From Mesorhizobium sp. (lineage in GTDB: Bacteria; Pseudomonadota; Alphaproteobacteria; Rhizobiales; Rhizobiaceae), in contig SAQR01000059.1 of the NCBI GenBank assembly GCA_004020365.1, positions 1 to 35,140 of the forward strand: DNA of 35,140 bases, read 5' to 3'. Of this stretch, positions 26,814 to 34,901 are shown piece by piece. The notes under the pieces were generated by a model that made no database searches, was not told where the DNA came from, and saw only the letters and a program-made list of their open reading frames with translations. Position 1 is the first letter of the stretch. Every line of letters begins with the position of its first letter. Position numbers and translations under genes: made by a program.

Positions 26814-27572
26814 CTACTCGAACATGATCGCTTGCAGCGCGCCGCCATTACGCTTGAGCCAGTCCTTGCAGCGCTCGGTGTCGGGGCAGAGCTCTTCGCA
26901 CAGTTTCCAGAATTTCGGGCCGTGGTTCATTTCCTTGAGATGCGCCACCTCATGCGCGACGAGGTAGTTTATCACCGGTCGCGGCGCCATCATGATGCGC
27001 CAGGAGAACGACAGGTTGCCGTCCGACGTGCATGACCCCCAGCGGCTCGACGTGTCCTTGAAGCGGATTGCCTTGGCACGCTTGCCGACCGCCCCGGTAT
27101 GCTTGACCACCAGCGCCTCGATCTCGCGCTTGGCTTCGCGCTTGAGGAAATCGGCGATCCGGCGCGGCAGGTGCACGCGTTCGCCATGCACGATCATCAG
27201 CGGACCGCGTTCGTCGCGTGACAGCGTGACTGTCCCGCGTTTCGAAGGCTCATGAACGATGCGATGCGGCACGCCGCGCACCGGTATCTTGATGCCGGGC
27301 CGCACCTGCGGCCGGTTGGGCACCTTGGCCAGCCGCTGCTCCAGCCAGTCCTGATGGCGGTCGAGGAATTTTTCCACCTCACCTCGCCGCAGGCCCGGCG
27401 GCACGGTGATGCGCAGGCCGCGGCCACCGGAATCGATGCGCAGCGTCAGGCGCCGCGCCCGGTCGCTCTCGACGATCTTGAGCGGCAGCGTGCGGCCGGC
27501 GACACAATGCTCCCGCTCCACGACGGGGGCGGGCCTGGGTTTGGTCAGGTTGCGGAAGAAGCCGAATGACAT
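26814..27572 (-). CDS. YgjP-like (DUF45/M48) metallopeptidase
   Basis: The 252-aa protein has the zinc-metallopeptidase motif HEVAHLKEMNH (His207, Glu208, His211, third ligand His217) preceded by the family signature SSRWGSCTSDGNLSFSWRIMMAP. The N-terminal half is a beta-rich domain. There is no signal peptide or membrane segment, so it is probably cytosolic. The physiological substrate is not established. It stands alone after a terminator and converges on the heptamer array. Confidence 0.92.
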   Translation of the reverse strand: MSFGFFRNLTKPRPAPVVEREHCVAGRTLPLKIVESDRARRLTLRIDSGGRGLRITVPPGLRRGEVEKFLDRHQDWLEQRLAKVPNRPQVRPGIKIPVRGVPHRIVHEPSKRGTVTLSRDERGPLMIVHGERVHLPRRIADFLKREAKREIEALVVKHTGAVGKRAKAIRFKDTSSRWGSCTSDGNLSFSWRIMMAPRPVINYLVAHEVAHLKEMNHGPKFWKLCEELCPDTERCKDWLKRNGGALQAIMFE

Positions 27573-27611
27573 GGCCGGGACGATACGTGATTCGAGGAAA
27601 ACGAATAGAAC

Positions 27612-27648
27612 AAAAAAGAAACGGCGCCGCTGACGCGACGCCGTTTTT
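27612..27648 (-). terminator. Rho-independent terminator (possibly bidirectional)
   Basis: AAACGGCG (27619-27626) pairs with CGCCGTTT (27639-27646). On the minus strand a TTTCTTTTTT run follows, terminating the DUF2852 gene. A T5 run on the other side could also serve plus-strand transcripts. Confidence 0.85.
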
Positions 27649-27674
27649 GATTATTTATGTCTGGGGCAAGTGCC

Positions 27675-28145
27675 TTACTCGTCAAGTAGGCCTGGTGTGG
27701 AATTGCCACCGCCGGTTGTGGAGCCGCCGGTTGTGGGCGACGTCGGCTTGTTGCGGTTCGCCATGAAGCGGTCGAACTCTTCCTGGTCCTTGGCGCGACG
27801 CAATTCCCTGGCGTATTCGTCGAACTCGCTCAGCATCTCGTCGAGCTTGCGGCGCTCTTCATTGAGCCGCTCAAGTTCTTTTTCGCGCCAGTCGTCGAAA
27901 GCGACGTTGCCGGTGCGGGCGGAGCCGTGGCCCCAGCGCGCCGCTTTGTCGGAACCGCGGCGGCAGCCGGCGAAGATGCCGTCGGTCGCGCGGTTGACGT
28001 CGCGCTTGAAGCCGTCAAGCCGGTCGCCCCAGATGATGTAGGCGAGCATGGCAAGGCCGAGCGGCCAGAACACCATGAACCCGATCACCATCAGAGCGAT
28101 GGTCGCCGGCGTCCAGGCCGGACGGATCAATGCAGATGTGTTCAT
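27675..28145 (-). CDS. DUF2852-family membrane protein
   Basis: The 156-aa protein has one membrane segment (about 14-40, IALMVIGFMVFWPLGLAMLA). A long charged, probably coiled-coil region follows (about 85-130, DWREKELERLNEERRKLDEM) and then a Gly/Thr/Pro/Ser-rich low-complexity tail. This layout matches DUF2852, a family common in Rhizobiales with no known function. GGGAGAA precedes the ATG. The 117 bases upstream hold no gene and no promoter I can assign firmly. Confidence 0.85.
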   Translation of the reverse strand: MNTSALIRPAWTPATIALMVIGFMVFWPLGLAMLAYIIWGDRLDGFKRDVNRATDGIFAGCRRGSDKAARWGHGSARTGNVAFDDWREKELERLNEERRKLDEMLSEFDEYARELRRAKDQEEFDRFMANRNKPTSPTTGGSTTGGGNSTPGLLDE

Positions 28146-28262
28146 TTTCTCCCAATCCTTCAGTTGGAGACAGCCAATCCCGGCTGCGTGGAATCGAAAT
28201 GGGATGAGAAAAACGGCGATTCAAGACAGTGTCGGCCAAAACCGGACAAGCGGCTGAAATGA

Positions 28263-29405
28263 TTATCGCTTTTTGAGCGTTTCAAGGAAAAGGACGACCA
28301 GGCCTGCAATCAGGCCCCAGAACGCCGCACCGACGCCGAACAGCGTCAGCCCTGAGGCGGTGACGGCAAAGGTGACGGTAGCGGCCATGCGCTCGTCGTC
28401 TTCCTTCAAGGCGATCGCTAGCGCGTTGGCGAGCGGCGCCATCAGCGCCAGTCCGGCGACCAGCACGATCAGGCTCTGCGGCATCACGGCAAAGATCGCC
28501 ACCAGCGAGGCGCCGAAAATGGCGAAGACGAGATAGGCTAGCGCGTAGAAGGGACCGGTCTTCCAGCGCTCGCCCGGATCGGGATGCACGTCGGGGCCGG
28601 TGCAGATGGCCGCCGAGATCGCCGCCAGGTTTGTGGTCGAGGCCCCGAATGGTGCCGACAGCAGCGAAAGCAGACCGGTGACGCCGATCAGCGGGCCGGG
28701 TTCCGGGTGGTAGCCCGCCGCCCTCAGCACGGCGAGGCCGGACAGGTTCTGCGAGGCCATGGTGACCAGATAAAGCGGCAGCGCCAGGCCGACGATCGCC
28801 GTGGCGGTGAACTGCGGCGCAATCAGCGTCAAAGTCGAAAGTTCCGGGGTCGGCAGACCACCGACCCGGCCGGTGAGGAAGGCGGCAGCGCCGCCGCCGA
28901 TCAGCACCGCCAGCACCGACAGCGCCGGATTGAACAGGCGGATGACGAAGAAGGCGGCGATCAGCGGCAGGATCAGCCACGGGTCGACGGGAATAGCCTT
29001 CACCGCATTGATGGCGAAGGTGACGACGATGCCGGCGAGCATCCCCGACGCGACCGAGGCCGGTATCCTGGCGATCAGCTTGGTCAAGGGCCTGAACAGG
29101 CCGGTGGCAATCAGCAAAGTCCCGGTGACGATGAAGGCGCCGACGGCCTCGCCGATCGAAAAGCCGCTCGATGCCGCGATCAGCGCCACCCCCGGCGTCG
29201 ACCATGCTGCTATGACCGGCATCCTGGTGCGCCACGACAGCCACAGGCTCTCGATCGCCATGGCGAGGCAGATCGCCGTCACCCAGCTCGCGGTTTCGAC
29301 CTGCGTCGCGCCGACCGCCTTGGCGGCGGCGATGACGATGGCCAACGTGCCGCCGAAGCCGACGATCGCTGCGACGAAGGCGGATACCGGAATGGAAATG
29401 CGCAT
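28263..29405 (-). CDS. benE: BenE-family (benzoate/H+ symporter-like) transporter
   Basis: The 380-aa protein is very hydrophobic with about 11-12 membrane segments. It carries BenE-type sequences AWSTPGVALIA, FGASTTNLAAISAAICTG and PHPDPGERWKTG-like cytosolic loops (seen as VHPDPGERWKTGPFY). The family imports benzoate or related aromatic acids with protons, but most members have untested substrates, and no benzoate catabolic genes are present here. It starts three bases after the stop of the hydrolase gene, so the two are one operon. Confidence 0.9.
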   Translation of the reverse strand: MRISIPVSAFVAAIVGFGGTLAIVIAAAKAVGATQVETASWVTAICLAMAIESLWLSWRTRMPVIAAWSTPGVALIAASSGFSIGEAVGAFIVTGTLLIATGLFRPLTKLIARIPASVASGMLAGIVVTFAINAVKAIPVDPWLILPLIAAFFVIRLFNPALSVLAVLIGGGAAAFLTGRVGGLPTPELSTLTLIAPQFTATAIVGLALPLYLVTMASQNLSGLAVLRAAGYHPEPGPLIGVTGLLSLLSAPFGASTTNLAAISAAICTGPDVHPDPGERWKTGPFYALAYLVFAIFGASLVAIFAVMPQSLIVLVAGLALMAPLANALAIALKEDDERMAATVTFAVTASGLTLFGVGAAFWGLIAGLVVLFLETLKKR

Positions 29406-29408
29406 GTC

Positions 29409-30185
29409 CTAGCCTGCCTGCCGCACCATGGCGTCGACCGCCCGCACCAGCATGTCGAGGTCCTGAGGCCGCGACAAGCGGTGGTCGCCGTCGGGAATCA
29501 GCGACAGCGTGACGTCGTCGGCCGGCAGCAGGCCGACCAGTTTCAGCGCATGGCTCGGCGGTACGTCGGTATCGGCCAGCCCCTGCAATATGTGGACGGG
29601 GCAGTGGGTGTCGATCGGCCCGGTCAGCACCCGGTTGTTGCGGCCGTCCTCGATCAGCACTCGGGTGTAGATGTAAGGCTCGGCCGAATAGCCCGACGGC
29701 TCCTCGAAAAAACCTCTTTTGGCAAGATCGCGCTTCTGCGCTTTGGTCAGCGCCGGCTCGACCAGCTCGGCGGTGAAATCCGGCGCCGGCGCTAGAAGCA
29801 CCAGGCCGGCGATGCGGTTCTCGCCTGGCTTGTGCAATTCCTGGCTCAATTCCTGGACCATGCGCAGCGCGATCCATGCGCCCATCGAGGAGCCGACCAG
29901 GATTTGCCTGCCTTGCGTGAAATGGCGGAAGACGGCGAGGCTTTGCGAAACCCAGTTCGAGACGGTACCGTCGGTAAAGGCGCCGCCCGATTCGCCGTGG
30001 CCGGAATAGTCGTGGCGCAGGAAAGCCCAGCCTTGCCCGCTCGCCCATTGCGCCAGAGTCTCGGCCTTGGTGCCCAGCATGTCCGACTTGTAGCCGCCGA
30101 GCCAGACAATACCTGGCGCGGCACCCGCAGCGCGCCTGACAGCGATGCTGATTCCGTCGACGTCGAGAAAAACCGGTGCGGTCAT
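29409..30185 (-). CDS. Alpha/beta hydrolase
   Basis: The 258-aa protein has an alpha/beta-hydrolase fold. The nucleophile elbow is GSSMG (Ser100), the oxyanion-side loop LGGYKSDMLGTK, the acid in GLADTDVP and the His in DGDHRL. RHDYSGHGESGG is typical of the ABHD10-like/serine-aminopeptidase group, so an esterase or thioesterase role is likely. The ATG at 30185 has GAGGAG at good distance; a GTG 30 bases further up is less likely. It is immediately upstream of the BenE-type transporter; hydrolysis of an imported ester is an inference only. Confidence 0.9.
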   Translation of the reverse strand: MTAPVFLDVDGISIAVRRAAGAAPGIVWLGGYKSDMLGTKAETLAQWASGQGWAFLRHDYSGHGESGGAFTDGTVSNWVSQSLAVFRHFTQGRQILVGSSMGAWIALRMVQELSQELHKPGENRIAGLVLLAPAPDFTAELVEPALTKAQKRDLAKRGFFEEPSGYSAEPYIYTRVLIEDGRNNRVLTGPIDTHCPVHILQGLADTDVPPSHALKLVGLLPADDVTLSLIPDGDHRLSRPQDLDMLVRAVDAMVRQAG

Positions 30186-30395
30186 GGCTAACTCCTCACG
30201 CAGGTCTTTTGACACAGCGGACGGTTAAACGAAAAGTGCTCGGCAACTTTCTTCGTTTGGTGCAGGCAGAAGTCAGGGAACAGGTGATTTCCTGTGAGCG
30301 CTGTGCTATTGACTCCGGCCGCGCGCTCACCACATTGGCGCGTTCGCAACCTGAATTGAAAACCCTGAACGAAACGGCTCAAGGAGACCACGACC

Positions 30396-30932
30396 ATTCG
30401 CAGACCTTTCAAAGCAACGGCGCCCACCAAGGAGGGCCCGCGCTCCAACCGTGACATCCGGGTTCCCCGGGTCCAGCTTATCGACGCCGAAGGCCACAAC
30501 CATGGCGATGTCTCCATCAACGACGCATTGCTGCTCGCCGAAGAGGCTGGGCTCGATCTGGTCGAGATATCGCCCAACGCAGTGCCGCCCGTCGTAAAAA
30601 TTCTCGATCTCGGCAAGCTGAAATACGCCAACCAGAAGAAGGCGGCCGAGGCGCGCAAGAACCAGAAGGTCATCGAGATCAAGGAGATCAAGATGCGCCC
30701 GAACATCGACAGCCATGACTACGACACCAAGATGAAAGCGGTCCGGCGGTTTTTCGAGGAAGGTGACAAGGTCAAGCTGACATTGCGCTTTCGCGGCCGC
30801 GAGATGGCGCATATGGAACTCGGCATGCAGCTTCTGAACAAGGTTCGCGAGGAAGTGGCACCGATCGCCAAAGTCGAAGCTGAACCGAAGCTCGAAGGCC
30901 GCCAGATGATGATGGTGCTGGCGCCCCGCTAA
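30396..30932 (+). CDS. infC: Translation initiation factor IF-3, AUU start
   Basis: The 178-aa IF-3 has an N-terminal domain ([14 protein letters not shown]...[17 protein letters not shown]), a lysine-rich linker and a C-terminal domain ([15 protein letters not shown]...GREMAH). It binds the 30S subunit and rejects non-standard start codons. The only start that gives the full N-terminus is ATT at 30396: AAGGAG lies nine bases upstream, an in-frame TGA sits at 30366, and there is no ATG, GTG or TTG between that stop and the conserved sequence. AUU is also the start of E. coli infC, where it lets IF-3 repress its own translation. The upstream 210 bases hold no gene. Confidence 0.96.
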   Translation: MRRPFKATAPTKEGPRSNRDIRVPRVQLIDAEGHNHGDVSINDALLLAEEAGLDLVEISPNAVPPVVKILDLGKLKYANQKKAAEARKNQKVIEIKEIKMRPNIDSHDYDTKMKAVRRFFEEGDKVKLTLRFRGREMAHMELGMQLLNKVREEVAPIAKVEAEPKLEGRQMMMVLAPR

Positions 30933-30963
30933 AGCGATTCCGCTAAAGCGGTCCCGTCAAAGC

Positions 30964-30997
30964 AAAGGCCGCTTCGGCGGCCTTTTGTTTGTTTTTG
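30964..30997 (+). terminator. Rho-independent terminator of infC with UUCG loop
   Basis: AAAGGCCGC (30964-30972), loop TTCG, GCGGCCTTT (30977-30985), then TTTGTTTGTTTTT-like T-rich sequence. The C(UUCG)G loop is exceptionally stable. Confidence 0.94.
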
Positions 30998-31072
30998 TCT
31001 TCGCCATGATTTCTCCGCAAGTTGCATCGACAAGGTTTCCGATTGCCGGTCGTCGCGGCGAAAGGATTGTCC

Positions 31073-31717
31073 ATGGCCGCTGCGGCACGTTCTCCGATTG
31101 AAAGATCGTTCGACGAAATGGGCCGCTATCAGCGGCGCCGACGCGTCCTGCTGGCGCTGCTGATCGGTGCTTTTTGCGCTTTGCTGGTCTTTGGCGGTTC
31201 AACCCACGATGAACTCGGCCACGAACGCATAGAGGGGCAGTACGGCATCGCCCTGATACTGATCGGGATCGGCGGCCGGCTCTGGTCGATCCTCTACATC
31301 GGCGGCCGCAAATCCGCCGAACTGGTTGCTACTGGCCCATATTCGGTGATGCGCAACCCGCTGTATTTTTTCTCCACCGTAGCGGCCGGCGGCATCGGCG
31401 CCCAGACCGGCAGCGTGATCGTCTCGGTGGCGTCGGCGGTTTTGTGCGCGGCCGCGTTCTACGTCGTCACGCTGCGCGAGGAACGGCATTTGACGACCGT
31501 GCTCGGGGCTCCGTACAAGGACTACATCGCACGGGTGCCGCGGTTTTTTCCCAATCCCCGGCTTTATCGCGATCAGCCCGAGGTCACCTTCACACCGCGC
31601 ATTTTCAATCACACGCTGCGCGACGGCTTGATGTTCGTGGCTTCCATACCGTTTTTCGAACTCATCGAGTCGGGACAGGAAAGCGGTGTAATTCCCGTCC
31701 TCTTCTGGCTGTATTGA
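31073..31717 (+). CDS. Isoprenylcysteine carboxyl-methyltransferase-like membrane protein (copy 1)
   Basis: The 214-aa protein has about four or five membrane segments and the ICMT/PEMT-family signature GPYSVMRNPLYFFS, followed by LREERHL and YIARVPRFFP, which form the SAM-binding C-terminal part of this family. Bacterial members methylate diverse or unknown substrates. The ATG at 31073 has AAAGGA upstream. A similar protein is encoded next, so this is a tandem duplicate. It lies between infC and rpmI, which in many bacteria are adjacent, but the infC terminator makes it a separate transcript. Confidence 0.85.
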   Translation: MAAAARSPIERSFDEMGRYQRRRRVLLALLIGAFCALLVFGGSTHDELGHERIEGQYGIALILIGIGGRLWSILYIGGRKSAELVATGPYSVMRNPLYFFSTVAAGGIGAQTGSVIVSVASAVLCAAAFYVVTLREERHLTTVLGAPYKDYIARVPRFFPNPRLYRDQPEVTFTPRIFNHTLRDGLMFVASIPFFELIESGQESGVIPVLFWLY

Positions 31718-31768
31718 ACTGCGGATGCCGCGATCGCCGGCAAGTTCCTCCACGATTGGATTCCCGAC

Positions 31769-32425
31769 ATGCTCGATGAAGTTAAATCTGCGCAGGCCGA
31801 ACAAGCGCAGGCCAGGCGTGCGCTGGGCAGATATCAGCACGCACGCAGGATGGTGCTTGCCGCCCTGGTGGTCGTCATGTTCGCAGCGCTGCTGTTTGGC
31901 CAGTCTGCTTTTCCTCCCGAAAGCGTGCCGCACGAAACGATCGAAATGGTGGGCGTCCTGCTGATCTTTCTCGGCATTGTCGGGCGCTTGTGGTCGACGC
32001 TCTATATCGGCGGACGCAAATCCTCCGAGGTGGTTACCGGCGGACCCTATTCGATCACCCGCAATCCGCTCTATGTCTTCTCCTCGATAGCTGCCGCCGG
32101 CGTCGGCGCGCAGATGGGCTCGATCACTGCGGCGATCGGCTTCGCGGTGATTTGCGCCGCCGCCTTTCATGTCGTCATTCTGCGCGAAGAGACGTTCCTG
32201 AAGGACGCCTTCGGAACTCCATTCCAGGCCTATATGGCGCGAGTGCCGCGCTTCTTCCCGAAGCTTTCGCTGTATCAGGAAGGCGACACCGGCAGCTTCA
32301 AGCCGCGCCTGCTGCGGACGACGCTGCTGGACGGGCTGGTGTTCCTCGTTGCCATGCCGTTTTTCGAATCGATCGACGGAGCCCAGCAATCGGGCATACT
32401 GCCGGTGCTGTTCCGTTTCCCATAG
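31769..32425 (+). CDS. Isoprenylcysteine carboxyl-methyltransferase-like membrane protein (copy 2)
   Basis: The 218-aa paralogue of the preceding protein aligns end to end with it at roughly half identity by eye (shared LWS-LYIGGRKS, GPYS--RNPLY, RVPRFFP, DGL-F--A-PFFE). Membrane segments and the catalytic-core motif GPYSITRNPLYVFSS are intact, so neither copy looks broken. The 51-base gap to copy 1 lacks a terminator, which suggests co-transcription. The N-terminus is an Ala/Gln-rich charged stretch differing from copy 1. Confidence 0.85.
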   Translation: MLDEVKSAQAEQAQARRALGRYQHARRMVLAALVVVMFAALLFGQSAFPPESVPHETIEMVGVLLIFLGIVGRLWSTLYIGGRKSSEVVTGGPYSITRNPLYVFSSIAAAGVGAQMGSITAAIGFAVICAAAFHVVILREETFLKDAFGTPFQAYMARVPRFFPKLSLYQEGDTGSFKPRLLRTTLLDGLVFLVAMPFFESIDGAQQSGILPVLFRFP

Positions 32426-32464
32426 GCCCCGGTGTTTCGGCACAGGGTGTGTCGGCACAAGGTG

Positions 32465-32493
32465 TTGCACGCCGGCCCGCTTTGACGTATAGC
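32465..32493 (+). promoter_or_regulatory. Predicted promoter of rpmI-rplT
   Basis: TTGCAC (32465-32470) and TATAGC (32488-32493) are separated by exactly 17 bases, a good match to the housekeeping sigma-70 consensus. The start of rpmI is 122 bases downstream, leaving a leader that contains a strong hairpin. Confidence 0.6.
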
Positions 32494-32507
32494 ACCGCCG
32501 TTCCCAA

Positions 32508-32539
32508 AAACCGCCCGGCAGGGCATGCCGTGGCGGTTT
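32508..32539 (+). promoter_or_regulatory. Leader hairpin of rpmI-rplT mRNA
   Basis: AAACCGCC (32508-32515) pairs with GGCGGTTT (32532-32539). The stem continues with CGGCA/TGCCG (32516-32520, 32526-32530) around loop GGGCA, with one bulged T. Because L20 represses its own operon by binding leader RNA in several bacteria, this may be an L20 operator or an attenuator (a weak T-rich tract follows). The function is inferred. Confidence 0.55.
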
Positions 32540-32614
32540 CATTTGCTTTTCGGGCTTTGGTCGGCCTGAAGCGAACAAAAAGCGCGATGATGCGCACATA
32601 AACGGAGTAGCAAA

Positions 32615-32818
32615 ATGCCCAAGATGAAGACCAAGTCAGCCGCCAAGAAGCGGTTCAAGATCACAGGTACGGGTAAAGTCCTGTCGGCTGCGGCCGGCAA
32701 GCGTCACGGCATGATCAAGCGTTCCAACAAGTTCATTCGAAATGCCCGCGGCACGATGGTTCTGGCTGAACCGGATGGCAAGAAGGTCATCAAGAATTTT
32801 CTGCCGAATGGCCTCTAA
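32615..32818 (+). CDS. rpmI: 50S ribosomal protein L35
   Basis: The 67-aa basic protein begins [21 protein letters not shown], the L35 hallmark (the first 20 residues suffice to identify it), and ends with a short acidic/hydrophobic tail. GGAG lies upstream of the ATG. It is a structural component of the large subunit. It forms an operon with rplT 78 bases downstream. Confidence 0.98.
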   Translation: MPKMKTKSAAKKRFKITGTGKVLSAAAGKRHGMIKRSNKFIRNARGTMVLAEPDGKKVIKNFLPNGL

Positions 32819-32842
32819 GGCATTCGGTCTGGACACGCATTT

Positions 32843-32860
32843 GTTTTCCGAACGGAAAAC
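32843..32860 (+). promoter_or_regulatory. Inverted repeat in the rpmI-rplT gap
   Basis: GTTTTCCG and CGGAAAAC are perfect inverted repeats separated by AA. It could form a small hairpin before the rplT ribosome site, with a possible part in L20 feedback control, or be incidental. Confidence 0.35.
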
Positions 32861-32896
32861 CGCTTTTCCTGGAATTGCTTTTAAGGAGATCATGAC

Positions 32897-33298
32897 ATGG
32901 CACGCGTAAAAAGAGGCGTCACCTCGCACGCCAAGCACAAGAAGGTCCTGAAAGCCGCCAAGGGTTTTTATGGCCGCCGCAAGAACACCATCCGCATCGC
33001 CAAGCAGGCGGTGGAAAAGTCGCTGCAGTACGCCTACCGCGACCGCAAGAATCGCAAGCGTTCATTCCGCGCTCTGTGGATCCAGCGCATCAATGCCGCG
33101 ACCCACGAGCATGGCCTGACCTATGGCCGGTTCATCGACGGTCTCAACAAGGCCGGCATCGAGATCGATCGCAAGGTCCTGTCGGACATGGCCATCCACG
33201 AGCCGCAGGCATTTGCCGCACTTGTGGCCAAGGCCAAGGTCGCGCTCGAGTACCTCAAGAACACCACGCCGAACGCTTTTGAAAGCGCTGTAGCCTAA
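32897..33298 (+). CDS. rplT: 50S ribosomal protein L20
   Basis: The 133-aa protein has the classic L20 start [19 protein letters not shown] and [19 protein letters not shown]. It binds 23S rRNA early in assembly and in other bacteria represses the infC-rpmI-rplT genes. AAGGAG precedes the ATG. It is about 14 residues longer at the C-terminus than E. coli L20, as in other rhizobia. A terminator follows. Confidence 0.98.
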   Translation: MARVKRGVTSHAKHKKVLKAAKGFYGRRKNTIRIAKQAVEKSLQYAYRDRKNRKRSFRALWIQRINAATHEHGLTYGRFIDGLNKAGIEIDRKVLSDMAIHEPQAFAALVAKAKVALEYLKNTTPNAFESAVA

Positions 33299-33335
33299 CC
33301 AGCGCCTTCCCAAGCACTTCGACACTTGATTTGGG

Positions 33336-33370
33336 AAACCCGCGCTGGCAGGGCTGGCGCGGGTTTTTCC
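33336..33370 (+). terminator. Rho-independent terminator of rplT
   Basis: AAACCCGCGC (33336-33345) pairs perfectly with GCGCGGGTTT (33357-33366), followed by a T-rich tail. Confidence 0.94.
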
Positions 33371-33393
33371 TTGCCTTCAATCGAGTTTGAAAC

Positions 33394-34479
33394 ATGAGTG
33401 ACATGGAAACTCTAGAAAATTCCCTGATGAGCGACATCGCGTCGGCCGCCGACGAGCAGGCGATCGAAGCCGTGCGTGTTTCAGCGCTCGGCAAGAAGGG
33501 CTCGGTCTCCGAAATGCTGAGGACGCTCGGCTCGATGAGCGCAGAAGAGCGCCAGATAAAAGGCCCGGCGATCAACGGTCTGAAGAACCGCATCACCGAG
33601 GCGCTTGCCGCGCGCCGCGCCGAGCTGAAGGACGTGGCGATCGCGGCACGGCTCGCGGCGGAAAAGGTCGACGTCACGCTGCCGGTGCGGCAATCGCCGG
33701 CCGAGCGCGGCCGCATCCATCCGATCAGCCAGGTCAGCGACGAGATTGCCGCGATCTTCGGCGACCTCGGCTTTGCCATCGCCGAAGGTCCCGATATCGA
33801 GACCGATTACTACAATTTCACTTCGCTGAACTTCCCGGAAGGCCATCCGGCGCGCGAGATGCATGACACCTTCTTTTTCCAGCCGGACGAGAAGGGCGAG
33901 CGCAAGCTTTTGCGCACCCACACCTCGCCGGTGCAGATCCGCACCATGGAAGTGCAGAAGCCGCCGATCCGCATCGTCATTCCTGGAAAGACCTATCGGC
34001 AGGATTCCGATGCCACGCACTCGCCGATGTTCCATCAGGTCGAGGGGCTGGTGATCGACAGATCAGCCAACGTCGCCAATATGAAATGGGTGCTGGAGGA
34101 GTTCTGCAAGGCCTTCTTCGAGGTACGCCAGGTCAAGATGCGCTTCCGGCCGAGCTTCTTCCCGTTCACCGAACCGAGCATGGAAGTCGACATCCAGTGC
34201 GACCGTTCGCGGCCGGGCGAGGTGCGCTTCGGCGAAGGCTCCGACTGGATGGAGATCCTCGGCTGCGGCATGGTCCACCCCAACGTGCTCCGCTACGGCG
34301 GGCTCGATCCCGACGAGTACCAGGGCTTTGCCTGGGGCATGGGCATCGATCGCATCGCCATGCTGAAATACGGCATGCCGGACCTGCGCGCCTTCTTCGA
34401 TGCCGATGTGCGCTGGCTGTCGCATTACGGCTTCCGGCCGCTCGACATGCCGACGCTGTTCGCAGGCTTGAGCGCATGA
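33394..34479 (+). CDS. pheS: Phenylalanyl-tRNA synthetase alpha subunit
   Basis: The 361-aa class II catalytic subunit has an N-terminal coiled-coil arm (about 1-90). The catalytic core begins [10 protein letters not shown], with motif 2 around [12 protein letters not shown] and [16 protein letters not shown], and motif 3 [13 protein letters not shown]. It activates phenylalanine and charges tRNA-Phe as an alpha2-beta2 enzyme. The stop overlaps the next ATG (ATGA), coupling it to an inserted GFA gene rather than directly to pheT. Confidence 0.98.
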   Translation: MSDMETLENSLMSDIASAADEQAIEAVRVSALGKKGSVSEMLRTLGSMSAEERQIKGPAINGLKNRITEALAARRAELKDVAIAARLAAEKVDVTLPVRQSPAERGRIHPISQVSDEIAAIFGDLGFAIAEGPDIETDYYNFTSLNFPEGHPAREMHDTFFFQPDEKGERKLLRTHTSPVQIRTMEVQKPPIRIVIPGKTYRQDSDATHSPMFHQVEGLVIDRSANVANMKWVLEEFCKAFFEVRQVKMRFRPSFFPFTEPSMEVDIQCDRSRPGEVRFGEGSDWMEILGCGMVHPNVLRYGGLDPDEYQGFAWGMGIDRIAMLKYGMPDLRAFFDADVRWLSHYGFRPLDMPTLFAGLSA

Positions 34480-34901
34480 CGGCGGCCCACACCGGCGGCT
34501 GCCGCTGCGGCGCCGTGCGGTTCGAGGTTTTGGCCGAACCGCACCATGTCAGCTATTGCCATTGCAGCGATTGCCGGCGGGCCAGCGGCGCGCCGGTGTC
34601 GGCTTTCGTCGGCTTCATCACCGAGCAGGTCGCTTTTACGGGCAAGGCGCTGAAGATGTTCGAGAATGGACCGGTGACGCGCTCCTTTTGCGGCATCTGC
34701 GGCTCGCCGATTGCCTATGTCGACGAGCGGCTGGCCAACCACATCTATTTCATGCTCGGCGCCATGGACATGCCGGCCTACTTCAAGCCGACGCACCACG
34801 CCCATGTGCGCGAGCAGCTGCCTTTCCTGCACATGCCGGACGACTTGCCACGCCATTTGAAGACCAGCGTGCCCAGACCATCAGACGGAACACAGTCATG
34901 A
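34476..34901 (+). CDS. GFA/CENP-V-family zinc protein inserted between pheS and pheT
   Basis: The 141-aa protein has the zinc-binding fold of the glutathione-dependent formaldehyde-activating (GFA) family: [10 protein letters not shown] (Cys9, Cys11), [15 protein letters not shown] (Cys28, Cys30, Cys33) and [11 protein letters not shown] (Cys72, Cys75). Family members bind zinc; most lack a proven reaction. It overlaps pheS by four bases at its start and pheT by four at its end, so it is fully embedded in the pheST operon and presumably translated at similar rates. Confidence 0.92.
   Translation: MTAAHTGGCRCGAVRFEVLAEPHHVSYCHCSDCRRASGAPVSAFVGFITEQVAFTGKALKMFENGPVTRSFCGICGSPIAYVDERLANHIYFMLGAMDMPAYFKPTHHAHVREQLPFLHMPDDLPRHLKTSVPRPSDGTQS

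Noticed and set aside
28282-30048. 588-codon open frame over the BenE and hydrolase genes on the same strand, another frame
   Set aside because: Composition is Arg/His/Ala-rich with no motif, whereas the two genes in the other frames have clear family signatures.
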